Source of the DNA: Bacteroidaceae bacterium
GTDB lineage: Bacteria; Bacteroidota; Bacteroidia; Bacteroidales; Bacteroidaceae
Direction of reading: 5' to 3'
Length of the DNA stretch: 5,877 nucleotides
Assembly: GCA_017548225.1 (NCBI GenBank)
Contig: JAFYMV010000070.1
Span: 1-5,877 of the forward strand
Shown in pieces: positions 1 through 4,972 of the stretch. The notes beneath the pieces are model-generated. The model worked only from the letters and a program-made list of their open reading frames with translations, had not been told where the DNA came from and made no database searches. A program made the translations under genes and the position numbers. Numbering within the stretch: the first letter of the stretch is position 1; the number at the start of each line of letters is the position of its first letter.

Positions 1-5
1 CATAC

Positions 6-773
6 ATGCTCAACTCTACTGCCACAAAGACTATGCTCACCATCGTCAAATTGCTCATCTACTACTTTGCCTACCAGTTAGGATTCCAGGCTATCGCGTT
101 GGTTGCGGCGCGACATGTCTCCCCAATGGACCCAAGCATGGCACTCTCACTGGCTATGGTAGTCTCAACAGCGGTAATGACATGGCACCTCATACACTTT
201 GGCTACATACGGCTGACTCGCAATCTGTTCAAGGGGGTCAGCGTATCTATATTGGCCGCGTCGGTAGTGCTGGTGTCTTCAGGCACCTATGTCCTTAACC
301 TGCTCATCGAACAGGCAGACATTCCCTACACGACAGAAGAGATCTTCCTTGGCATGAGCCGCAACCCCTTCGGCGTGCTCTCTATCGCCCTGATGGGGCC
401 CATATTGGAGGAACTGCTCTTTCGCGGAGTCATACAAAGGCGCATACAGGCGATGACGCACAAGGCGTGGGTGGCCATCATCGCATCGGCACTCATCTTC
501 GGTGTCGTGCACGGAAACCAGGCGCAAATCATCTTTGCCTCCCTAATGGGTCTCATGTTCGGTTGGCTCTACTACCGCACCGGCAGCCTGCTGCCAAGCA
601 TCGTAGGACATGTGGTCAACAACTCGGTGGCTGCCATCAACATGATTCTCTATGGCAACACGACTATCGAGGAGCAGATGAACGGACCACTCGCCATGTG
701 GCTATGGGCGGCAATGGCCATAGTGATATGCTGCATCGCGGTAGGGTGGCTCAACAGGAAACTTACACGCTGA
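6..773 (+). CDS. CPBP-family intramembrane metalloprotease (Abi/CAAX protease-like)
   Basis: A 255-residue, very hydrophobic protein with about seven or eight likely membrane segments (roughly residues 12-35, 44-64, 78-100, 121-134, 155-170, 174-191, 195-214 and 228-248). The three hallmark motifs of the CPBP family are present in order: EELLFRG with Glu135, Glu136 and Arg140; FGVVH with His169; and GHVVNN with His202 and Asn206. In this family the glutamates and histidines form a metal-type active site inside the inner membrane. Members range from Rce1-like CAAX proteases to bacteriocin-immunity proteins, and the substrate cannot be inferred here. The ATG at 6 is the first in frame, but only five bases precede it and the frame is open to the edge, so the true start could lie upstream; Met10 (position 33) is an alternative. 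The next gene is rpsO with its own promoter, so the two are probably functionally unrelated. Family assignment is firm; biological role unknown. Confidence 0.9.
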   Translation: MLNSTATKTMLTIVKLLIYYFAYQLGFQAIALVAARHVSPMDPSMALSLAMVVSTAVMTWHLIHFGYIRLTRNLFKGVSVSILAASVVLVSSGTYVLNLLIEQADIPYTTEEIFLGMSRNPFGVLSIALMGPILEELLFRGVIQRRIQAMTHKAWVAIIASALIFGVVHGNQAQIIFASLMGLMFGWLYYRTGSLLPSIVGHVVNNSVAAINMILYGNTTIEEQMNGPLAMWLWAAMAIVICCIAVGWLNRKLTR

Positions 774-784
774 TTATTGGCACG

Positions 785-812
785 ATTCTTATCGGTGCTG
801 TGCTATAAGAAT
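785..812 (+). other. Stem-loop just downstream of the CPBP gene
   Basis: ATTCTTAT (785-792) and ATAAGAAT (805-812) form a perfect 8-bp inverted repeat around a 12-base loop, starting 11 bases after the stop codon. It could protect the 3' end of the CPBP mRNA or act as a weak terminator. The stem is AT-rich and no T-run follows it, so it does not meet the form of a strong intrinsic terminator. The structure is seen directly; the role is inference. Confidence 0.4.
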
Positions 813-822
813 GCAAGATTAC

Positions 823-938
823 TGCACTAATTTTAGCTCAACTTGCACTAATTTAGTCTGCTGCGTAGTCTTAAAATAGGCTGTATCCCTGAAAAAATCA
901 AACAATTATTTGTTTTTTCGCCCAACTTGCACTAATTT
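823..938 (+). repeat. Three direct copies of TGCACTAATTT upstream of rpsO
   Basis: TGCACTAATTT begins at 823, 844 and 928. The second and third copies share a longer 16-base match, CAACTTGCACTAATTT (839-854 and 923-938). The start-to-start distances are 21 and 84 bp, that is 2 and 8 turns of B-DNA, so all three copies face the same side of the helix. The third copy overlaps the -7 element of the rpsO promoter. The first two resemble the -7 element (TAATTTTA, TAATTTAG) but lack its final G and have no TTTG at the right distance. They could be binding sites for a regulator or duplicated promoter fragments. The repeat itself is certain; its function is not known. Confidence 0.6.
891..919. other. 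AT-rich dyad overlapping the rpsO -33 element
   Basis: GAAAAAA (891-897) pairs with TTTTTTC (913-919), and CAAA (899-902) pairs with TTTG (909-912), leaving a six-base loop and one unpaired T at 898. The right arm contains the TTTG taken as the -33 promoter element. The A6 tract (892-897) and T6 tract (913-918) are centred 21 bp apart, an arrangement that favours bent DNA. Possible roles are an upstream activating, bendable segment, a protein site, or a weak terminator for the CPBP transcript. The symmetry is seen; the role is inferred. Confidence 0.35.
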
Positions 939-940
939 TG
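909..940 (+). promoter_or_regulatory. Promoter of rpsO (Bacteroidota -33/-7 type)
   Basis: TTTG at 909-912 and TAATTTTG at 933-940 fit the Bacteroidota primary-sigma consensus TTTG / TAnnTTTG with a 20-bp spacer, inside the usual 19-21 range. Transcription would start at about 946-948, giving a leader of about 35 bases before the rpsO ATG. The -7 element is followed by GCACC, as at the fabF promoter. Small inverted repeats lie over the start region: TTTGC (937-941) with GCAAA (946-950), and TTTTGCA (936-942) with TGCAAAA (951-957). Confidence 0.75.
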
Positions 941-981
941 CACCCGCAAATGCAAAAAACAACCTTTTAATAAATTAAACT

Positions 982-1251
982 ATGTATTTAAACGCTGAAA
1001 AAAAGCAAGAAATCTTTGGACAGTACGGAAAGTCTAACACTGACACTGGCTCACCCGAAGCTCAGGTGGCATTGTTTTCATACCGTATTTCCCACTTGAC
1101 GGAGCACTTGAAGCAGAACCGTAAAGATTATAGTACAGCAAGAGCATTGACCAAGTTGGTAGGTAAGCGTCGTGCACTCCTCAACTACTTGAAGGAGCGC
1201 GACATCGAGCGCTACCGCGCTATCGTTAAGGCTCTCGGATTGCGTAAGTAA
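982..1251 (+). CDS. rpsO: 30S ribosomal protein S15
   Basis: This 89-residue protein matches S15 over its whole length and has the usual size. S15 binds early to the central domain of 16S rRNA, at the h20/h21/h22 three-way junction, and nucleates the platform of the 30S subunit. Visible family landmarks are DTGSPEAQ at residues 21-28, the helix with His38 and His42, Asp49 and Ser51 (rRNA-contacting positions in bacterial S15), the basic stretch around VGKRRALLNYL at 60-70, and the C-terminal ALGLRK. The ATG at 982 follows an AT-rich TAAATTAAACT stretch without a Shine-Dalgarno sequence, which is normal for Bacteroidota. The gene stands alone between its own promoter and a strong terminator. 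The leader is too short to show an obvious S15 autoregulatory structure. Confidence 0.98.
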   Translation: MYLNAEKKQEIFGQYGKSNTDTGSPEAQVALFSYRISHLTEHLKQNRKDYSTARALTKLVGKRRALLNYLKERDIERYRAIVKALGLRK

Positions 1252-1274
1252 TCCTCTACTAAAAAGAGAAAGAG

Positions 1275-1307
1275 AAAGGCTACATCGAAAGATGTAGCCT
1301 TTTCTTT
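1275..1307 (+). terminator. Intrinsic terminator of rpsO
   Basis: AAAGGCTACATC (1275-1286) pairs perfectly with GATGTAGCCTTT (1291-1302) as a 12-bp stem closed by a GAAA tetraloop of the stable GNRA type. The T-rich tail TTTCTTT overlaps and follows the right arm (1301-1307). With one bulge the stem can extend into the purine-rich stretch before it. It begins 23 bases after the rpsO stop and separates rpsO from the fabF operon. Confidence 0.9.
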
Positions 1308-1319
1308 ATTATACCCCAT

Positions 1320-1337
1320 CATTTGTATCATCAAATG
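1320..1337. promoter_or_regulatory. Inverted repeat over the fabF -33 region (candidate operator)
   Basis: CATTTG (1320-1325) and CAAATG (1332-1337) are perfect 6-bp inverted arms around TATCAT. The left arm contains the TTTG proposed as the -33 element, so a protein bound here would compete with RNA polymerase. The half-site ATTTGT/ACAAAT recurs in the palindrome at 1376-1395. The symmetry is seen directly; regulation is inference. Confidence 0.4.
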
Positions 1338-1356
1338 GAATAAATAATTATCTTTG
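1322..1356 (+). promoter_or_regulatory. Promoter of the fabF-fabZ-etfBA-acyl-CoA dehydrogenase operon
   Basis: TATCTTTG at 1349-1356 is a perfect Bacteroidota -7 element (TAnnTTTG) and continues as CACC, as at the rpsO promoter. The best -33 candidate is TTTG at 1322-1325, with a 23-bp spacer that is somewhat longer than the usual 19-21 bp. The start would be near 1363, giving a leader of about 40 bases. No other promoter-like sequence is evident within the tightly packed operon. The long spacer may mean a weak or activator-dependent promoter. Confidence 0.65.
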
Positions 1357-1375
1357 CACCGTTTTTTGCACATTT

Positions 1376-1395
1376 TATTTACAAATTTGTTAATA
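1376..1395. promoter_or_regulatory. 20-bp near-perfect palindrome in the fabF leader (candidate operator)
   Basis: The sequence centred between 1385 and 1386 is palindromic in 18 of 20 positions. Its core ACAAATTTGT (1381-1390) is a perfect 10-bp palindrome flanked by TATTT and TAATA. It lies in the predicted 5' leader, about 13-32 bases after the start and 7 bases before the fabF ATG. Dyads of this length are typical binding sites for dimeric regulators of the TetR or MarR kind. As RNA it would have no loop in the core, so a DNA site seems likelier than a hairpin. The cognate regulator is not in the window. Confidence 0.45.
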
Positions 1396-1402
1396 GAGCA
1401 AA

Positions 1403-2656
1403 ATGAAATCAGATATGGGAAAAAGAGTGGTTATTACCGGATTGGGCACCATTAGCCCCGTAGGAAATACAGTAGCTGACTTTTGGGACAGCCTCATCAA
1501 CGGAAAGAGCGGGCTGAACTTCATACAAGGATTTGACGATGTGGACCTCCCCGTACGCATCGTGGCACAGGTGAAAAACTTTGACCCTGCTGCCGACGGA
1601 TTGGAACGCGCCGACATACGCAAGATGGACCTCTACTGCCAATACGCCGTAGCAGCAGCCAATCAGGCGGTAAAGGATAGCGGACTGATAAGCGGGGAGA
1701 ATATAGACCCCGACCGATTGGGCGTATATGTAGGCTCGGGCATCGGAGGCATAAACACCTTCGTACGCGAGACACTCAAATATGACGAGGAGGGAGCACG
1801 CCGCATCTCACCCCTCTTTATCCCCACGATGATTGCAAATATCGCTTCGGGCAACATCGCCATCCGCCACAATGCACAGGGGCCTTGTCTGCCTGTGGTA
1901 ACGGCATGCGCCACCGGCACACACTCGGTGGGTGAGGCGTTCCACGCCATCAAGTACGGCATGGCAGATGCTATCATCACTGGAGGTGCCGAAGCAGCTA
2001 TACATCCTATGGCTATCGGCGGATTTGCCAACAGTCGCGCACTGACCAATGCGGAGACCCTCGAAGATGCCTGCACCCCCTTTGACGCACGCCGCAGCGG
2101 CTTCACTATGGCCGATGGCGCGGGCGTACTCGTTCTCGAGGAGTACGAGCATGCCGTGAAGCGCGGCGCCACGATCTATGCCGAAGTGGCGGGCTATGGC
2201 AACACTTGCGACGCACACCACTACACCGCCCCACGCCCCGATGGCATACCGGCATCGAAGGCTATACGCATGGCATTCGACGAGGCAAGATACACCGACA
2301 AGGATGTGGTATACATCAATGCACACGGCACCAGCACCCCGCTCAATGACAAGACCGAGACCAATGCCATCAAACTCGCTCTCGGCGAGGAGGCTGCACG
2401 CAAGGCGCTCATCAGCTCCACCAAGTCGATGACAGGACACATGCTGGGCGCTGCAGGCGGCATCGAGCTCATCGCCTCGGCATTGGCGGTGAAGCATGGC
2501 ATCGTACCCCCTACAATCAACTACAAGGAGCCCGACCCCGAGTGCGACCTCAACTATGTGCCCAATAAGGCTGTCAAGGCAGACCTCACCATCGCGGTTT
2601 CCAACTCGCTTGGCTTCGGCGGACACAACGCTTGTGTTGTATTGAGAAAGATTTAA
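1403..2656 (+). CDS. fabF: Beta-ketoacyl-ACP synthase II (KAS II)
   Basis: FabF condenses malonyl-ACP with an acyl-ACP in the elongation step of cytoplasmic type II fatty acid synthesis. The 417-residue protein covers the whole family. The catalytic triad is intact: Cys169 in VTACATG, His308 in NAHGTST and His346 in KSMTGHMLGAAG, with the conserved Lys341. The C-terminal gating loop reads GFGGHN (404-409), and Ile114 in GSGIGG matches the acyl-pocket residue Ile108 of E. coli FabF. The ATG at 1403 is the first in frame; Met5 (1415, MGKRVVITG) lies nearer the usual family start and may be the real one. Neither has a clear Shine-Dalgarno. It is the first gene of the operon, with fabZ following 4 bp after its stop. 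It is not beside acpP and rnc, the usual company of the housekeeping FabF in Bacteroidales, so it may be a second, specialised copy (inference). Confidence 0.95.
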   Translation: MKSDMGKRVVITGLGTISPVGNTVADFWDSLINGKSGLNFIQGFDDVDLPVRIVAQVKNFDPAADGLERADIRKMDLYCQYAVAAANQAVKDSGLISGENIDPDRLGVYVGSGIGGINTFVRETLKYDEEGARRISPLFIPTMIANIASGNIAIRHNAQGPCLPVVTACATGTHSVGEAFHAIKYGMADAIITGGAEAAIHPMAIGGFANSRALTNAETLEDACTPFDARRSGFTMADGAGVLVLEEYEHAVKRGATIYAEVAGYGNTCDAHHYTAPRPDGIPASKAIRMAFDEARYTDKDVVYINAHGTSTPLNDKTETNAIKLALGEEAARKALISSTKSMTGHMLGAAGGIELIASALAVKHGIVPPTINYKEPDPECDLNYVPNKAVKADLTIAVSNSLGFGGHNACVVLRKI

Positions 2657-2660
2657 TGAT

Positions 2661-3095
2661 ATGGACCGCGAAGAGATCAAAAGCTTCCTCCCCCACCGAG
2701 AGCCGATGCTACTGCTCGACTCGGTAGAGAAAGAGGTGGTTACCGATGCGAAAGGCAATGTGGTGGAGTATGCCGTAGGCACCTACCATGTACGGGGCGA
2801 CGAGTTTTTCTTGCAGGGACATTTCCCCGACTATCCCGTAGTACCGGGAGTCATCCTCTGCGAGATGATGGCGCAGTCGTGCGCCATGCTGCTCGGCGAG
2901 GAACTCAAGAGCAAGCGCCCGTTCTATACAGGCATCGACAATGTGCGCTTCAAGTACCAGGTGCGACCAGGCGACACCATCGTGCTGCGCTCTACCATCA
3001 CCGACCGACGCCAGTCGCTCGTCTTCATCAAGGCCGAAGCAAAGGTCGAGGGCAACCTGTGCTGTCGCGGCAACCTCTCATTCGCGCTGGTGTAA
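2661..3095 (+). CDS. fabZ: Stand-alone 3-hydroxyacyl-ACP dehydratase, FabZ type
   Basis: FabZ removes water from (3R)-hydroxyacyl-ACP to give trans-2-enoyl-ACP. The 144-residue single hot-dog domain is the normal FabZ length. PHREPMLLLD at 11-20 is the family's N-terminal motif. The catalytic pair is His54 in QGHFPDYPVVPG and Glu68 in VILCEMMAQ. RRQSLVFIKAEAKVEG at 116-131 is the usual final strand region. It begins 4 bp after the fabF stop, pointing to translational coupling and joint action on the same ACP-bound chain. In most Bacteroidota the housekeeping FabZ is fused behind LpxC; this copy carries no LpxC domain and so is probably an additional dehydratase. Its chain-length preference cannot be read from sequence. 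A FabA-like isomerase is less likely, because the catalytic acid is Glu as in FabZ rather than Asp as in FabA. Confidence 0.93.
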   Translation: MDREEIKSFLPHREPMLLLDSVEKEVVTDAKGNVVEYAVGTYHVRGDEFFLQGHFPDYPVVPGVILCEMMAQSCAMLLGEELKSKRPFYTGIDNVRFKYQVRPGDTIVLRSTITDRRQSLVFIKAEAKVEGNLCCRGNLSFALV

Positions 3096-3140
3096 TAGAA
3101 CACACCTGCCATGAAAAACACGACAAACAAAAACATGACA

Positions 3141-3929
3141 ATGAGCCTAAACATTATAGTCCTTGCCAAGCAGGTACCCGACACGCGCTGCGTGAGTCAA
3201 GGCGCTATGAATGCCGACGGTACCATCAACCGCGCTGCACTGCCTGTCATCGTCAACCCCGACGACATGAAGGCATTGGAGCAGGCATTACGACTGAAGG
3301 AACAGTATCCAGGCACTACCATACAGGTGCTTACAATGGGACCTGCACGAGCTGCAGAGGTGGTACGCGAAGGACTCTTTCGCGGTGCCGATGGAGGCTA
3401 CCTACTCTCTGATTGCGCCTTTGCCGGTGCCGACACTTTGGCTACATCGTATGCTCTCGCCACAGCCATAGGCAAGATGGGCAGACACGACATCGTGCTT
3501 TGTGGTCGCCAGGCTATCGATGGCGAGACGGCACAGGTAGGGCCACAAGTGGCTGAGCGATTGGGCATTCCCCAAATATCCTATGCCGAAGAGATACTGG
3601 GCGTAAGCGATGGACACATCACCGCAAAACGCCGTATCGACAATGGCATAGAGATAGTGGAGGCTCCATTACCTGTGGTCATCACCGTAGATGGTGCAGC
3701 TGCACCTTGCCGCCCACGCCATGCCAAACTGCTGATGAGCCACAAACAGACCCAGATCACCACATGGAATACTGCCGACATCGGGGCTGACCCTGCACAG
3801 TGCGGACTTGCGGGCTCGCCCACTCGGATCAAATCCGTAGAGTGCATTGTACCCTGCACCAAAGAGAGTCGCGTGATAGACTGCAACGACGAAGATATAG
3901 CGAACTTAATGAAGGAACTGGGGGCTTAA
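3141..3929 (+). CDS. etfB: Electron transfer flavoprotein beta subunit, bifurcating-type motifs
   Basis: EtfB pairs with EtfA to carry electrons between acyl-CoA dehydrogenase and another redox partner. From the ATG at 3141 the protein has 262 residues and begins MSLNIIVLAKQVPDT, the usual family start; in-frame ATGs at 3111 and 3135 would add 10 or 2 unconserved residues. Landmarks are GADTLATS (96-103), GRQAIDGETAQVGP (122-135), the beta-signature region from Lys163 to Val183, and LAGSPT (223-228). Leu197 in RPRHAKL aligns by eye with the dehydrogenase-docking Leu195 of human ETF beta. GADTxATS and DGxTAQVGP are typical of ETFs that hold a second FAD and use NADH (electron-bifurcating type); mitochondrial ETF has a DDxxNQTG-like AMP site instead. 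The cysteines form no Fe-S pattern. fabZ ends 45 bp upstream and etfA starts 5 bp after the stop. Confidence 0.95.
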   Translation: MSLNIIVLAKQVPDTRCVSQGAMNADGTINRAALPVIVNPDDMKALEQALRLKEQYPGTTIQVLTMGPARAAEVVREGLFRGADGGYLLSDCAFAGADTLATSYALATAIGKMGRHDIVLCGRQAIDGETAQVGPQVAERLGIPQISYAEEILGVSDGHITAKRRIDNGIEIVEAPLPVVITVDGAAAPCRPRHAKLLMSHKQTQITTWNTADIGADPAQCGLAGSPTRIKSVECIVPCTKESRVIDCNDEDIANLMKELGA

Positions 3930-3934
3930 TCATT

Positions 3935-4957
3935 ATGAACAACCTATTCATATACATAGAATTACAGGATAACGGACGCGTGGCCGAAGTGAGCCTTGAG
4001 CTACTGTCCAAAGGGCGCTCATTAGCTGACGAACTGGACTGTCAGCTCGAAGCCGTAGCCATAGGCACTAGACTCGATGGCGTGGCCGCACAGGTGATGC
4101 CCTACGGTGTGGATGTGCTGCATCTCTTTGACGATGAGAGGCTCTATCCCTACACCACCATACCCCATGCTGCTATCCTAACCAAGCTCTTTGAGGAAGA
4201 GAAGCCGCAGATAGCCCTATTGGGTGCTACGGCCATAGGACGCGAACTCGGTCCGCGCGTATCAGCGACCCTACATGGAGGACTTACTGCCGACTGCACC
4301 GCCCTGAGCATAGGAGACTACACCGATGAGCAGACGGGCAGGCATTATGAGAATATACTGCTACAGACACTCCCATCTTTCGGGGGCAATGTGGTGGCAA
4401 CGATTGTCAACCCCGAACATCGCCCACAAATGGCGACGGTGCGAGAGGGCGTAATGAGAAAGGAGCTGCGCGATACCAACTATCAAGGCAAAATTATTCG
4501 TCATGACACGAAAAATTATGTCACTGACACCGACTTTGTGATAAAGATCATCGAGCGTCATATTGAGCATGCCAAGCACAACTTAAAAGGAGCATCCATA
4601 GTGGTGGCTGGAGGCTATGGCATAGGGTCGCGCGAGAACTTCAACCTGCTCTTCGACCTCGCCAAAGAGCTACACGGAGAGGTGGGTGCAAGTCGCGCTG
4701 CCGTAGATGCAGGCTTCGTAGACCACGACCGTATGATTGGTCAAACGGGCCTTACCGTACGCCCCAAGCTCTACATTGCCTGTGGCATCAGCGGGCAGAT
4801 ACAGCACACCATCGGCATGCAAGACAGCGCCACTATCATCTCTATCAATACCGACCCCAACGCCCCCATCAACGCCATTGCCGACTATGTCATCATTGGC
4901 CGCGTAGAGGAGGTGATACCGAAGATGATAAAAGGATACAAATCATTAGGAAAATAA
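3935..4957 (+). CDS. etfA: Electron transfer flavoprotein alpha subunit
   Basis: A 340-residue FAD-binding subunit of ETF. The N-terminal half (to about residue 190) is the nucleotide-fold domain, with GATAIGRELGPRVSA (97-111) and GGLTADCT (115-122). The C-terminal half is the FAD domain, with VVAGGYGIGS (223-232), GASRAAVDAG (251-260), IGQTG (268-272) and the alpha signature LYIACGISGQIQH (279-291) continuing to SINTDPNAPI (303-312). Arg254 and Thr271 fall at positions that contact FAD in known ETFs. No N-terminal ferredoxin domain is present, unlike some clostridial bifurcating EtfA proteins. The frame is open further upstream, but the ATG at 3935, five bases after the etfB stop, gives the family-type beginning. 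Adjacency to etfB and the dehydrogenase makes the complex assignment firm. Confidence 0.96.
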   Translation: MNNLFIYIELQDNGRVAEVSLELLSKGRSLADELDCQLEAVAIGTRLDGVAAQVMPYGVDVLHLFDDERLYPYTTIPHAAILTKLFEEEKPQIALLGATAIGRELGPRVSATLHGGLTADCTALSIGDYTDEQTGRHYENILLQTLPSFGGNVVATIVNPEHRPQMATVREGVMRKELRDTNYQGKIIRHDTKNYVTDTDFVIKIIERHIEHAKHNLKGASIVVAGGYGIGSRENFNLLFDLAKELHGEVGASRAAVDAGFVDHDRMIGQTGLTVRPKLYIACGISGQIQHTIGMQDSATIISINTDPNAPINAIADYVIIGRVEEVIPKMIKGYKSLGK

Positions 4958-4963
4958 AGGGAG
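4957..4963 (+). promoter_or_regulatory. Shine-Dalgarno-like ribosome binding site of the acyl-CoA dehydrogenase gene
   Basis: AAGGGAG begins at the last base of the etfA stop codon and ends 9 bases before the ATG at 4973. It is the clearest purine-rich ribosome site in the window, where most starts lack one, and it supports that ATG. It partly overlaps the small symmetric sequence AGGGAGCCCT (4958-4967), which is too tight to form a stable hairpin. Confidence 0.5.
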
Positions 4964-4972
4964 CCCTACATT

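Noticed and set aside
785..812. Intrinsic terminator of the CPBP gene
   Set aside because: The stem is only 8 bp and AT-rich, the loop is 12 bases, and no T-run follows; listed only as a stem-loop.
823..938. CRISPR array or insertion-sequence end from the repeated TGCACTAATTT
   Set aside because: Only three short copies with unequal spacing, no cas genes, no transposase and no target duplication.
1320..1337. Possible FabT-type fatty-acid operator, since the arms resemble TTTGA...TCAAA
   Set aside because: FabT is a regulator of Firmicutes, the known site has a spacer one base shorter, and no such regulator is in view. Kept only as a generic inverted repeat.
1663..2172. A 169-codon minus-strand frame inside fabF
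   Set aside because: Fully inside a gene with an intact active site, no ribosome site or promoter, and low-complexity Ala/Ser/Pro composition typical of an antisense shadow.
1808..2782. A 324-codon open frame on the minus strand opposite fabF and the start of fabZ
   Set aside because: Its translation is rich in Cys and His, matches no family I recognise, and mirrors the codon bias of fabF, whose catalytic motifs make the plus strand clearly the coding one.
2879..3412. A 177-codon plus-strand frame spanning the fabZ-etfB junction
   Set aside because: It is out of frame with both FabZ and EtfB, rich in Arg and His, and matches no family; both real genes have conserved motifs there.
3141..3929. 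Iron-sulfur cluster in EtfB suggested by several cysteines
   Set aside because: The cysteines are scattered, with no CxxC spacing or ferredoxin-like pattern.
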